DNA of 64,000 bases from Spirochaetales bacterium (GTDB lineage Bacteria; Spirochaetota; Leptospiria; Leptospirales; Leptonemataceae), in NCBI GenBank assembly GCA_024233935.1, contig JACKOY010000013.1:1-64000 (forward strand), read 5' to 3'. The translations under genes were made by a program, and so were the position numbers. Numbering within the stretch: the stretch's first letter is position 1; each line of letters begins with the position of its first letter. Shown here in pieces: positions 54,841-63,688 of this stretch. The notes beneath the pieces were generated by a model. It was not told where the DNA came from. It was given only the letters and a program-made list of their open reading frames with translations, and searched no databases.

Positions 54841-56199
54841 TCAACCGGTCTTCCGCTCCAGATCTTCGTAAAGCCTGTGAAAGGCCGGTCCCGGTACGCC
54901 CGGCCGTCGTGGGTCTTCCAGTTCCGGCCGCAAAGACCGAAGCAAAAACATCTCCATCTCTCCCATGTTCTTCGCATGGACCGGGCCGCGGGATTCGCAC
55001 AAAAAGAAATCGCTGACCATACCGGCAGTCGTTGCGGATAGGTTTACCTGACCGGTGACTCCGGCGGACTCCATACGGGACGCCGTATTCACCGTCTCCC
55101 CCCAAACGTCGTAAGCAAACTTCTTCTCGCCAATGACACCGGCGACCAGGGGGCCACTGTGTATTCCAACGCGTAATTCCCAGTATGCGAATCCCTGGGA
55201 TTCTTTAATGGCCTTCATCTGGTTCATGAACGCCTGAATTTCCATCGCGGCCAGCACTGCGTCCACGGCGTGGGTTCGATTTGCAGTGGGAATGCCGCCG
55301 GCAAACATGTAGGCATCGCCGATTGTTTTCAGCTTTTCGAGTTTGTAGCGATCCATCAAGCCATCAAAAAAAGAAAAGCAACGGTCCAGTTCGCCGACCA
55401 ATTCGCGCGGCGAAAGGCTCTGTGCAATGCCGGTGAAGCCCTGAAAGTCCGTAAAGGCAACCGTAGCCGATTCGAAGTAGACCGGTTCATTAGTTCCGGC
55501 ATTTTTCAGCTCGTGTGCGACCGCTGCCGGCAAAATATTGAGCAGCAGTCGGTCGGACCTGGCCTGCTCTTCGCGTACCCTGCGACGATCTCGTCGGCTC
55601 TCGCGTAACAGTCGTCGAACTGTTTCGCCTTGAGTGCTGTAAAACGAGGAGGCCAACAACATCCAAACCCCACAGGTGGTCACACCGATCATGGCGGCGG
55701 CATGCAGCGGCCAGGCGTCCGTTAGTCGCTCCGGAAAGAGCAGCGCTCGACCGGCCCAGAACGCAACAAAGAAGGACAGGAACCCCAGGCTCATGGCCCG
55801 CAGGTTTAAGAATCCGAGCCAGCTCAGGGCGGCTGGAAAATAGATCAAAGCAAGCGCGACCCAATAGGGGCCGCTACCGCCGCTTGCGACACCAAACAAA
55901 GCGCAGTGCAGGCTGGCCAGAAGCATGCTGCGTCGCGACCATTTTCGGAGATTCCAGTTTCCACTGATCAGGTGGTAGTTGCTCAGGAAAGAGAGCAGAC
56001 CCATTGCCAAAAAAGCGGCCACCAGCAAGCCCATGGGAAAATCGCTCGTTCCTTCGGGATCACTGGCTTTCAAACCCATTACGGTCAAAAACATGACGCT
56101 CGGCCCGGAAAACCAGAGTAGCGTCAGGCGATGTGCAAGCGTGCGTTTGAGTTTGAGCCACATCGCAACTAAGCATGCACTCCATCGGGCATCTGTCAT
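54841..56199 (-). CDS. Membrane class III adenylate/guanylate cyclase
   Basis: 452 residues. About six N-terminal transmembrane helices (residues 1-200) are followed by a linker and a class III cyclase domain: VAFTDFQGFTGIAQSLSPRE with the metal Asp, LEKLKTIGDAYMFAGG with substrate Lys and second Asp, LRVGIHSGPLVAGVIGEKKF, and VWGETVNTASRMES carrying the transition-state Asn and Arg. All catalytic residues are present. The Lys in the base-specifying position favours ATP and cAMP. A GGAGA ribosome site precedes the ATG. It is divergent from the HD-GYP-like/LuxR gene. Confidence 0.92.
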   Translation of the reverse strand: MTDARWSACLVAMWLKLKRTLAHRLTLLWFSGPSVMFLTVMGLKASDPEGTSDFPMGLLVAAFLAMGLLSFLSNYHLISGNWNLRKWSRRSMLLASLHCALFGVASGGSGPYWVALALIYFPAALSWLGFLNLRAMSLGFLSFFVAFWAGRALLFPERLTDAWPLHAAAMIGVTTCGVWMLLASSFYSTQGETVRRLLRESRRDRRRVREEQARSDRLLLNILPAAVAHELKNAGTNEPVYFESATVAFTDFQGFTGIAQSLSPRELVGELDRCFSFFDGLMDRYKLEKLKTIGDAYMFAGGIPTANRTHAVDAVLAAMEIQAFMNQMKAIKESQGFAYWELRVGIHSGPLVAGVIGEKKFAYDVWGETVNTASRMESAGVTGQVNLSATTAGMVSDFFLCESRGPVHAKNMGEMEMFLLRSLRPELEDPRRPGVPGPAFHRLYEDLERKTG

Positions 56200-56267
56200 G
56201 TCTTTCTCCAGGCGCCGCTCGTGGTGAAGTAAATTGACATGCGTTGCCGGCGGCGGGTTTCTTACCC

Positions 56268-57800
56268 ATGAGCGGAGCAGATGGCCTGCGTATCGCGGAG
56301 ATACTGGCTGCGCTGTCTTTAGCGGAAGACATGGCCAACGGCAATCCGCCGGAAACGGCGCTCCGGGCTTCGCTTATTGCGGCCCGGCTGCTTGGCAGTT
56401 GCGGCGAGCCAATCGAAGGAGTTCATGAAGCCGCTCTGGTTACCCTCCTGCGCTTTCTTGGTTGTACGGCTTACGCGCCCGAAGAGGCCGCCGTGCTTGA
56501 CGACGATCTGAAATTCAAACGCGCTTTCGGCGCCGCGGATCCCGACAATCGTCTCGATCTGCTTCGAAGGGGCGCCTCTCTGGGGCAGGACAAAGGCGTG
56601 CTCACGCAAGTTCGCTATGTGACCCGCACCGTACTTCGCGGGGGAGCTGTTTACAACGGCATGGTGAACGCCCAGTGCGACACGGCCGAGCTTCTGGGCG
56701 CCGGTCTCGGTCTCAGGCCGCCAACGCGTCGCGCCCTGCAGCAGATTTTTGAGCGAGCCGATGGTCGCGGTAAGCCCCGCGGTCTTGTGGGAGACTCGAT
56801 TGAGCTACCGGCCCGGGTGGCGAGCCTGGCTTACACGTACCAGCTGCTCCGGGAAAGCGGCGGAATAGAGGCCGCCCGTCCGGGCATTCAAAAACGAGCC
56901 GGCGGTCAGCTGGACGAGCGGCTCGTGCGAGAGATGATTCTACTCTCCGACGAACTGGAACCGGTTCTGAATCAGACCTCGGTTTGGGAAGACGCGCTGG
57001 GTTTTTTGCACGATAGCGAGGTCGAACAGGCCGACCGGTGCGCGGGGGCCTTCGCGGACTTCGCCGATTTGAAGTCCCGGTTTACGGTGGGCCATTCCCG
57101 ACGCGTGGCCAGGCTCGTGCGTTCGGCGGCGGGCGTTTCCGGCATGGAGACCGGTCTTCGCGACCAGCTGGAAACGGCAGCGCTTCTGATGAACATCGGC
57201 ATGACCAGTGTGTCAACCGGGGTCATGGAAAAACCGGGTCCGCTTTCCAGACCCGAACGCGATCGGCTGGAACTGCATCCGTACTACACCGATCGTATAC
57301 TGGTTGGCGCACGGGCCTGGTCAGCGGCGAGCGCGCTTGCGGTGGAGCACCATGAACGGCCGGACGGTAGCGGCTATCATCGGCGGAAAAGCGACATGTC
57401 CCTGGCAACCGCGCTGCTCTCCGCCTGCGATGCGTTTGTGGCCATGACATCCGAGCGCGCCTATCGTGCCGCGCTGTCTCCCGAAGAAGCCGGCAATCAA
57501 CTGCTGGCAGAGGTTCGCGAAGGCCGTCGGGACGGAGCTGCTGTGCGCATAATGCTCGAAACGACCGGCCTGAAGCCGCGGCGAGACCGGGCGGGCCGCG
57601 ATCAATTTGGCCTGACCGAACGGGAGACGGAAGTGTTGCGTCTGATTGCGGCCGGCCATTCTAACAAGAAGACCGCGGAGCTGCTGGGAATTTCTTCGCG
57701 AACAGTTCAACACCATTCGATCCGCATCTATGAGAAATTGGGCGTGAATTCGCGGGCGGCGGCGACTTTGATTGCCAGTCAAAAGGGCCTTCTGGGCTGA
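56268..57800 (+). CDS. Degenerate HD-GYP repeat protein with LuxR HTH
   Basis: About 510 residues from the ATG at 56268. Two HD-GYP-like units are visible. The first ends ERADGRGKPRGLVGDSIELP; the second has GHSRRVARLVR and HHERPDGSGYHRRKSDMSLA. In the second the HD pair of the first metal site reads MNIGM instead of HDxGK, and the GYP is GYH; the first lacks its HD and HHE. Hydrolysis of cyclic di-GMP is thus doubtful, though binding may remain. A complete LuxR HTH ends the protein (LTERETEVLRLIAAGHSNKK, TAELLGISSRTVQHHSIRIY). It is divergent from the cyclase. Confidence 0.85.
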   Translation: MSGADGLRIAEILAALSLAEDMANGNPPETALRASLIAARLLGSCGEPIEGVHEAALVTLLRFLGCTAYAPEEAAVLDDDLKFKRAFGAADPDNRLDLLRRGASLGQDKGVLTQVRYVTRTVLRGGAVYNGMVNAQCDTAELLGAGLGLRPPTRRALQQIFERADGRGKPRGLVGDSIELPARVASLAYTYQLLRESGGIEAARPGIQKRAGGQLDERLVREMILLSDELEPVLNQTSVWEDALGFLHDSEVEQADRCAGAFADFADLKSRFTVGHSRRVARLVRSAAGVSGMETGLRDQLETAALLMNIGMTSVSTGVMEKPGPLSRPERDRLELHPYYTDRILVGARAWSAASALAVEHHERPDGSGYHRRKSDMSLATALLSACDAFVAMTSERAYRAALSPEEAGNQLLAEVREGRRDGAAVRIMLETTGLKPRRDRAGRDQFGLTERETEVLRLIAAGHSNKKTAELLGISSRTVQHHSIRIYEKLGVNSRAAATLIASQKGLLG

Positions 57801-57920
57801 GCGAAGGCCCGATTCCGGCAGAACAACAACGGGCGCCATTTTTGCCGCCCCATAGGCCATTTGGCCCTACCGCCTTTTTGCTTTCCGGTATACCTTTCCC
57901 TGACTGAAATAGGAGAAACC

Positions 57921-58820
57921 ATGAACTACAAAACGACAACGATCACGCTTCTGCTGGCCCTGACCCTGGGCGCCTGCAGCAGCTTTCAGCAGGCTGCCAA
58001 AAGCACACCGGATGCGGCCCGCATCGGGGAGACCCGCACGATCGTGCTGGTGCACGGCCTCTACCTGACGCCGCGCTCCTGGCAGCAGTGGAAACAATTC
58101 TTCGAGGAGCAGGGCTACACGGTCTACACGCCGACCTATCCGCACCTGGATCAGGAGCCGGCGGCCATGCGCGCTGCGCACCCGGACCCGGTCCTGGCCA
58201 GCCTGAGTCTGGAAGAGACCAGTGAGCACCTGCGGACTTTTATTGAGGGCCTGCCCGAAAAACCGATTCTGATCGGACATTCGATGGGCGGACTTCTTTC
58301 GCAGATGTTTTTGAATGAGGGTCTTGCTGCCGGCGCGGTCGTGCTCGACAGCGCGCCGCCGTACGGCCTTGTTTCGCCCCTCACGGCGGCGCGTCACGGT
58401 CTGGACTTCGTGAGAACGAGCTGGCCCTTCGTCGATCCCTTCGCCGGGGACGACGAGCCAATTCTTTTGAGCGAAGAAGATTTTGCCTGGGCCTTCACGA
58501 ACGGCGTGCCGGCTGCCCAACAGCATCAGATCTACCAGGAGCATTACGTGCCGACCTCCCGTCGGCTTGCCCGCGGCGCCCTTACCGAAGTCGCTGCGGT
58601 TGATTTTGGTCGGCCGCGCGGTCCGCTGCTTTTGATCTCGGGCGAGATCGACCGTATCATTCCACCGAGTGTGACTCGCCTGAACTTCGAAGAGTACGAA
58701 CCATCGGCGGGCATTACCGAGTACCATGAATTCGCCGGCCGGGGTCATTACATTACCGGCCAGGATGGCTGGGAGGAAGTTGCCCAATTCGCTCTGGCCT
58801 GGATCGAGCGGAATCGTTAA
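57921..58820 (+). CDS. Alpha/beta-hydrolase lipoprotein
   Basis: About 299 residues from the ATG at 57921 with an AGGAG site. The lipoprotein signal MNYKTTTITLLLALTLGAC (lipobox LGAC) leads to a hydrolase fold: TIVLVHGLYLTPRSWQQW, nucleophile Ser in PILIGHSMGGLLSQM, an Asp candidate in ISGEIDRIIPP and His in FAGRGHYITGQDGW. It is a likely envelope-anchored lipase, esterase or haloperoxidase-like enzyme; substrate unknown. It is convergent with ilvA. Confidence 0.88.
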   Translation: MNYKTTTITLLLALTLGACSSFQQAAKSTPDAARIGETRTIVLVHGLYLTPRSWQQWKQFFEEQGYTVYTPTYPHLDQEPAAMRAAHPDPVLASLSLEETSEHLRTFIEGLPEKPILIGHSMGGLLSQMFLNEGLAAGAVVLDSAPPYGLVSPLTAARHGLDFVRTSWPFVDPFAGDDEPILLSEEDFAWAFTNGVPAAQQHQIYQEHYVPTSRRLARGALTEVAAVDFGRPRGPLLLISGEIDRIIPPSVTRLNFEEYEPSAGITEYHEFAGRGHYITGQDGWEEVAQFALAWIERNR

Positions 58821-58822
58821 GC

Positions 58823-58865
58823 AAAAGGCGGCTGCGCCTCGCACGATAGCGGGGCGTAGCCGGCC
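58823..58865 (-). terminator. Intrinsic terminator of ilvA
   Basis: On the minus strand a long GC stem with a few mismatches (arms 58849-58865 and 58827-58842, loop near TATCGT) is followed by TTTT at 58826-58823. It starts four bases after the ilvA stop and lies between convergent genes. Confidence 0.75.
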
Positions 58866-58868
58866 GAC

Positions 58869-60389
58869 CTAACCCAAAAATAAAGCCCGGGCCGGATTGT
58901 CCGTCTCATCCAGATAACGGTATCCGAGTCGGTCGAGATACGATTCGAAGCGTTTGCGTTCCTTCGGAGGAACCTGGACGCCAGCCAGCACCCGGCCGTA
59001 GGCTGCGCCATGGTTTCGATAATGAAACAGGCTGATGTTCCAGTTGTGACCGATCGCCGTCAAAAATTTCAGAAGTGCGCCAGGCCGTTCCGGAAACTCA
59101 AAACGATAGACCACTTCGTTTGTGATTTGCGGTGCGCGGCCGCCCACCATATGACGCACGTGCAGCTTCGCCATCTCGTTGCCGCTTAGATCCAGCACCT
59201 GGTAGCCCGCTTCCCGCAGCACACCCGTGAGTTCCGTTTGTTCTGCCGCGCCGCGGACTAAATTGATTCCGACAAACACGTGGGCCTGGCGGTCGTCTGA
59301 ATAGCGATAGTTGAATTCGGTCACGTTGCGTGCGCCGATCGTCTTGCAAAAACGCCGAAAGCTACCGGGTTCTTCGGGTATGGTGACGGCGAAGATGGCT
59401 TCGCGACCTTCTCCCAGATCGGCCCGTTCGGCGATGTGTCGCAGGCGATCAAAGTTCATGTTCGCACCGCTGTTGACCGCAATCAGGTGTTTGGCCTGAA
59501 GCTGTTCGCGTTCGACGTATTTCTTGAGACCCGCAACCGCCAACGCGCCGGCCGGTTCAGAGATTGAGCGCGTATCGTCGAAGATTTCTTTAATCGCGCC
59601 GCAGATCTCGTCGGTGTTCACAAGTATGACTTCGTCCACGCAGCGGCGCGCAATTTTGAATGTCTCGCGTCCGACCATACGCACGGCCACGCCATCGGCG
59701 AACATGCCCACCTCTTTTAGTTCCACCCGCCGTCCGCGCTCCAGGGCCACGAACATGGTGGGCGCCTCTTCGGGTTCTACACCGATGATTCGGATTTCGG
59801 GTCGCAGGGCTTTGATATAGGCGGCGATGCCCGCAATCAGGCCGCCACCGCCAATCGGCACGAAGATCGCATCAATGCTTCCGGCTCGCTGGCGCAGTAT
59901 CTCCATGCCAATCGTTCCCTGGCCGGCGATTACGTCGGGATCGTCGAAGGGGTGTAGCAGCGGCTGGCCGTTCTTCTTGGAAATTTCGAGGGCGTGCCCG
60001 TAAGCTTCGTCGTAGCCGTCCCCAAAAAGCACAATGCGGGCTCCCTGGGCTTTCACGGATTCGATCTTGATGGCGGGGGTCGTTCGGGGCATGACGATGG
60101 TCGCCCTTACATGCAGGCGCCGCGCCCCAAGGGCAACCCCCTGAGCATGGTTTCCGGCCGAGGCCGCAACGACGCCGCCGGCCCGCACAGATTCCGGCAG
60201 ATTCGCGATCTTGTTGTAAGCTCCCCGCACCTTGAAGGAAAACAACGGCTGCAGATCTTCCCGCTTCAGCCAGATCTCGTTTTTCAAACGCTCCGAAAGC
60301 CGCCGCGCAAAGTCGAGGGGCGTCTCTTCGGCCACGTCGTAGACCCGGGCCCGCAGAATCATCTTCAGGTATTTTTCTTCTTCGGTCAT
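58869..60389 (-). CDS. ilvA: Biosynthetic threonine dehydratase
   Basis: About 506 residues from the ATG at 60389. The PLP-dependent deaminase domain has the Schiff-base lysine in PLFSFKVRGAYNKI, the phosphate-binding GGGGLIAGIAAYI and SAGNHAQGVALGARRL. Two C-terminal ACT-like repeats (IFAVTIPEEPGSFRRFCKTI and VVYRFEFPERPGALLKFLTA) mark the biosynthetic enzyme that feeds isoleucine and is inhibited by it. Longer in-frame starts add an unlikely Arg/Pro-rich extension. No ilv neighbours are present. A terminator follows the stop. Confidence 0.96.
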   Translation of the reverse strand: MTEEEKYLKMILRARVYDVAEETPLDFARRLSERLKNEIWLKREDLQPLFSFKVRGAYNKIANLPESVRAGGVVAASAGNHAQGVALGARRLHVRATIVMPRTTPAIKIESVKAQGARIVLFGDGYDEAYGHALEISKKNGQPLLHPFDDPDVIAGQGTIGMEILRQRAGSIDAIFVPIGGGGLIAGIAAYIKALRPEIRIIGVEPEEAPTMFVALERGRRVELKEVGMFADGVAVRMVGRETFKIARRCVDEVILVNTDEICGAIKEIFDDTRSISEPAGALAVAGLKKYVEREQLQAKHLIAVNSGANMNFDRLRHIAERADLGEGREAIFAVTIPEEPGSFRRFCKTIGARNVTEFNYRYSDDRQAHVFVGINLVRGAAEQTELTGVLREAGYQVLDLSGNEMAKLHVRHMVGGRAPQITNEVVYRFEFPERPGALLKFLTAIGHNWNISLFHYRNHGAAYGRVLAGVQVPPKERKRFESYLDRLGYRYLDETDNPARALFLG

Positions 60390-60439
60390 GCGGGTTCTGT
60401 TGCGCTCTCGCCGATCCAGGGCGACGGGCGGCCTCACGG

Positions 60440-60685
60440 CTACCGATTTCTGCATAGGGCGGTGGAGATTGCAAGGACAGACCCGGGCGTCGATCGGTTT
60501 TGCCGGCGAAGGTCGGCGAAAAGCAGGTTCTTTTCCAGAGCCTCGCGGGCGCGCGCAAGACGCAGGTGCTTGTCCGTCTCGTGAATATCGTGGCCTTTGA
60601 TCAAGGCAGGCCCATCCACCTTTCCCGAAAGAGCCCCCTGACAAAGGGCCGGCGCCGGGCCGACCGGAGCGATGCAGGCCACCAC
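60440..60685 (-). CDS. Possible small protein between the thioesterase and ilvA
   Basis: A GTG-started frame of 81 codons reads VVACIAPVGPAPALCQGALS, VDGPALIKGHDIHETDKHLR, ARAREALEKNLLFADLRRQN and stops 50 bases before ilvA. Composition looks protein-like and the frame stays open in otherwise empty sequence, but no family is recognised and there is no clear ribosome site. It may simply be leader sequence. The rest of 60390-60725 shows nothing else. Confidence 0.35.
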   Translation of the reverse strand: MVACIAPVGPAPALCQGALSGKVDGPALIKGHDIHETDKHLRLARAREALEKNLLFADLRRQNRSTPGSVLAISTALCRNR

Positions 60686-60725
60686 GCGAACCGGTGTTCC
60701 CGGAACAAACCGGAGGAAAACAGCA

Positions 60726-61328
60726 TCAATTTTTCTCCACCCTGTCTTTCGCGCGCACGGCGAAGACCTGAAATTGAGTGGAAGCGCGGGCGACCAATTT
60801 TCCGCGTCCATCATGGGCCAGGGCATCCATAATCAGATTCGTGCGACTGCGGCTGAGGACTGTCGCCGTCACGCGTAACGTGTCGCCTGCCTTAATGCCG
60901 CGCACGAAATCCAAATTCATGCTCAAGGTCACCGCCGCCCCACCGGACACCAAAAAGGAAAGTGGTCCGAGCGTGTTGTCCATTGCCGCACAGATGAAGC
61001 CGCCCTGCATGCGGCCGAGCGGATTGAGGTACTGCTCCTTGACCGGAAACGAGACCGTGAGCGAGCTTCCGGGCGTGTAGCTCTGAACTGCGGCATCCAT
61101 CGTCAGAAACGAGGGCGGCGGGACCTGGAGTTTCCCACCGGCACTTTCACCGACGGCCTGCAGCAATTCCAGGATGCGTTTCGGATCATCAATCGTTTGG
61201 GGAGCGCTTTTGGCGCCTCCGGTCGTCTGTGACACCCCGGCTTTGGGGGTGCGGGTTTTGCGCGGTGCTCCCGCCCGTGTTTTCGTCTGTTTTTTTGCGG
61301 CCCGCGGCGTACTCTCGATGTTAATCAT
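60726..61328 (-). CDS. Hotdog thioesterase (PaaI-like) with basic N-terminal tail
   Basis: 200 residues from the ATG at 61328. The first 45 are basic and low in complexity (AAKKQTKTRAGAPRKTRTPK). The rest is a hotdog thioesterase of PaaI/YdiI type: PVKEQYLNPLGRMQGGFICA, then AAMDNTLGPLSFL with the active-site Asp region, TLSMNLDFVRGIKAGDTL and a C-terminal strand GKLVARASTQFQVF. Such enzymes cleave acyl-CoA thioesters. The tail is not part of the family fold. It is divergent from a TetR with an inverted repeat between them, so it is likely its target. Confidence 0.85.
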   Translation of the reverse strand: MINIESTPRAAKKQTKTRAGAPRKTRTPKAGVSQTTGGAKSAPQTIDDPKRILELLQAVGESAGGKLQVPPPSFLTMDAAVQSYTPGSSLTVSFPVKEQYLNPLGRMQGGFICAAMDNTLGPLSFLVSGGAAVTLSMNLDFVRGIKAGDTLRVTATVLSRSRTNLIMDALAHDGRGKLVARASTQFQVFAVRAKDRVEKN

Positions 61329-61357
61329 GTTCACATCCTCTCTGTCCAATGAGGGTG

Positions 61358-61382
61358 AAAATGTTAATGGCGGCAACATTTT
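61358..61382. promoter_or_regulatory. Inverted repeat between thioesterase and TetR
   Basis: AAAATGTT (61358-61365), nine bases, AACATTTT (61375-61382): perfect 8-bp arms in the 94-bp gap between the divergent genes. It is a candidate TetR operator controlling both. Confidence 0.65.
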
Positions 61383-61422
61383 TTTGTTGGCGCTGCAGGC
61401 CGGTTCAAAGAAAAATCTGGCC

Positions 61423-62076
61423 ATGGTTCGAAGCAGTCGTTCATCGGCTCCCGCCTATCACCACGGGGATCTCAAGCAGGCCCTGCTCACAACAAGTCTG
61501 GGCATCATTCAAAAAGAGGGCGTGGCCGGTTTTACGCTCCAGAAAGCGGCCCGGGAGCAGGGTGTCAGTGCGGCCGCGGTGTATCGTCATTACGAATCGA
61601 AAGAGGCCTTGCTTGCCACGATTGCCGCCGAGGGTTTCGTTTTGCTTCGGGACCGGTTGGACATGGCTCTGGCCGTCCGTCCCCGGGACGCGCGCGCGCT
61701 CTTTCGAAGGGGTGTCGAGGCCTACATTGACCTCGCCATCTCGCGGCCCAACCATTACGAACTGATGTTCGGCGGCGTGATTGCCGACCGCGCTTCGTAT
61801 CCCGAGCTTGTGCAGGCCGGTGAAGACGCCTTTCAACGACTGCTCGAAATTGTGCGTGTCTGCCAGCAGGCCGGACTCTTCAAGCGGCGCAAGACGATAG
61901 TGATGGCGTTTCATGTCTGGAGTCTTATGCACGGCTTTGTCATGCTTCATATTTCGGGGCAGAATCCTTTTCCAGTAAAGAAGCCGGAGCAGTTGCGACG
62001 GCTCGTCGGCCTCATGGTTCAATTTCTGCGCCGCGGTCTCGATCTGGAACATCGTTCCGATGCCCGGCGCCACTGA
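61423..62076 (+). CDS. TetR-family regulator beside the thioesterase
   Basis: 217 residues from the ATG at 61423. The HTH is clear: YHHGDLKQALLTTSLGIIQK, GFTLQKAAREQGVSAAAVYR, HYESKEALLATIAAEGF. The ligand domain contains YIDLAISRPNHYELMFGGVI, close in style to the TetR at 36077. Earlier in-frame starts run antisense through the thioesterase gene and are rejected. Divergence from a thioesterase suggests control of acyl or fatty acid metabolism, which is an inference. Confidence 0.92.
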   Translation: MVRSSRSSAPAYHHGDLKQALLTTSLGIIQKEGVAGFTLQKAAREQGVSAAAVYRHYESKEALLATIAAEGFVLLRDRLDMALAVRPRDARALFRRGVEAYIDLAISRPNHYELMFGGVIADRASYPELVQAGEDAFQRLLEIVRVCQQAGLFKRRKTIVMAFHVWSLMHGFVMLHISGQNPFPVKKPEQLRRLVGLMVQFLRRGLDLEHRSDARRH

Positions 62077-62207
62077 CGTCTGGTAGCACGTGTGGTCGAT
62101 GGCCGACCGGGTCCGTTCAAAACGGGATCAATTGAGTGCCGGTCCTCTACGAAAGAGGATTGTCTTTTTTTGGCGTGCCACTGGCCATGGGCGGCCGGAA
62201 AGCAAGA

Positions 62208-62669
62208 ATGTCACCAGTTCGAGTAAGCGGGCTATCGGGTAGGCGTCTTGCGGCCGCGCTCGGCATATTTGTTCTTCTGGCACAGAGCCCGTTACTCTGG
62301 CTCGAACACGGGCTTCACTTCGCTCTAGTTGCAGACGGGCAGACCGTTTCCTGGCCGCCACCGGCGGCGGCTATGTGTTCACGCCTCGGTCGCGCTACCG
62401 GCCGGCCGGTCTATTCTGTTTCGCCGGTGCGCTCGGGCGAAATCGCGCAGTCCGGGCAAGATCATCCGGAAGAGCCGGCGCGCCATCGACATTCCTGCCC
62501 TCTATGCACCGGCCATGCTACCCTACGATTCGTTTCGCCTCCGGTCCGGCTTGCCGGCCCGCTTCTGGTCCTGGTGCGTTTGCTTACGCCGGAGTCCTTT
62601 TCTCTTTCACGTGCTGAACCGCGCGGATTAAGACCCGCAGTGCGTGCCCCTCCCGCTCTTGCTTCATAG
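62208..62669 (+). CDS. DUF2946-like small exported protein
   Basis: About 153 residues from the ATG at 62208. An N-terminal hydrophobic segment (LAAALGIFVLLAQSPLLWLE) is followed by a loop with His and Cys in ARHRHSCPLCTGHA, the HxCxxC-style motif of DUF2946-like proteins that often sit beside copper or other metal transport genes. A second hydrophobic stretch (LAGPLLVLVRLL) and a basic, Pro/Ala-rich tail follow. It may be a periplasmic metal-binding protein. It precedes two exported proteins on the same strand. Confidence 0.55.
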   Translation: MSPVRVSGLSGRRLAAALGIFVLLAQSPLLWLEHGLHFALVADGQTVSWPPPAAAMCSRLGRATGRPVYSVSPVRSGEIAQSGQDHPEEPARHRHSCPLCTGHATLRFVSPPVRLAGPLLVLVRLLTPESFSLSRAEPRGLRPAVRAPPALAS

Positions 62670-62689
62670 CCACCCCTAACGCCTTGTAA

Positions 62690-62757
62690 GCCGGCCGCTT
62701 CCATGGCCGGCACGGCCGGCAAGCCCGGTCCGGCATTCCTGCCGTTTCAGGCGGGAA
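62690..62757 (+). other. Two hairpins between the DUF2946-like gene and the next
   Basis: GCCGGCC (62690-62696) pairs perfectly with GGCCGGC (62705-62711). A second stem, TTCC-GCC / GGC-GGAA, follows near 62736-62757. No T-run follows either, and CATAAT about 20 bases before the next ATG could be a -10 element. An attenuator or mRNA processing site is possible. Confidence 0.35.
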
Positions 62758-62788
62758 GCCAGAGTGTCATAATACAGGAGCACTATAT

Positions 62789-63688
62789 ATGCGTCATAGT
62801 ATGCGCAGTCCCGGGCTTCGAGTCCTGGGCATGTCTTTGATTTGTGGGCTGGTGGCTTATGCCGGCGGAGCTCACTGCTCGTTCGGAGAGCCCGGTGACC
62901 AAATGGCCGATGACCAGGCCGCCCTGGCTTTCCTTCTCACTTCTCAGCACGGGTACGTTCAAAGCGCCCTTCGGTTTTCGGACAACGGAACCGACCGCAT
63001 CGATCAGTTTACAAACAACCAGGGTATCGCGATCGCCCTCAGCAACGCGAGCTTCTTCGATATTGAAAGGGTCGAAGTGTTGCTTCAACCGGCTCCCTTC
63101 GCTTACCGGGATGCTCCCCGTATGCAGTTTGCAGCCGACGAATCCACGCGATTTGTAGCCACCAACGCCCTTACCCGTAACCTTTCCAGGGTCCTGGGTG
63201 ATTTAGGTTTCCTTCTTGGCGCTTTCGGATCGCGTCCGCTGTACGCGCACGAAGATACGACCGTGATCGCTTCCGACTCGGTTGCCATCAACGTCGTGTC
63301 GGGCGTTTTTGTGAGTCCTTTCAGCGCGGGCGTAAACGGCAACGGAGATGACGGCGCCGGCAAATTGCACTACGGCGTTGATGGTTTCAGCGCTGCCGTT
63401 CGAGCCGGAACCATTCAGCGTGTAATCGTGCATGTGCGTCGACTTCAGCTCACGGGAACGGTTGCGGGCAACGCCTTTACGTCGCTTGTAACGGATCAGG
63501 ATATGAAGACCCCCGTGTCCTGCGCGGCTTCGGTGGCCGCCGGCGCACGTGTGGATTTGCGCGTGCGCATCAACTATTCGAGGCTTTTTCGAAATCTGGC
63601 TTCCAGTGATCAGGCGGGAGTGGACGCCGCCCTGGCTGCCAACATCACCGATTCGCACTTACTCGAGGAACACCAGTGTTCCCTGTAA
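62789..63688 (+). CDS. Exported protein of unknown function
   Basis: 299 residues with a good AGGAG site. The signal peptide contains VLGMSLICGLVAYAGGAHC, possibly lipidated at that Cys. The mature part is beta-rich and starts with a helical ADDQAALAFLLTSQHGYVQS. A strand-rich region follows, DGFSAAVRAGTIQRVIVHVR and RLQLTGTVAGNAF, loosely like DUF4382-type domains. Two Cys remain in the mature protein (VSCAAS and the C-terminal HQCSL). It overlaps the next gene by 13 bases, so the two are coupled. Confidence 0.65.
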   Translation: MRHSMRSPGLRVLGMSLICGLVAYAGGAHCSFGEPGDQMADDQAALAFLLTSQHGYVQSALRFSDNGTDRIDQFTNNQGIAIALSNASFFDIERVEVLLQPAPFAYRDAPRMQFAADESTRFVATNALTRNLSRVLGDLGFLLGAFGSRPLYAHEDTTVIASDSVAINVVSGVFVSPFSAGVNGNGDDGAGKLHYGVDGFSAAVRAGTIQRVIVHVRRLQLTGTVAGNAFTSLVTDQDMKTPVSCAASVAAGARVDLRVRINYSRLFRNLASSDQAGVDAALAANITDSHLLEEHQCSL

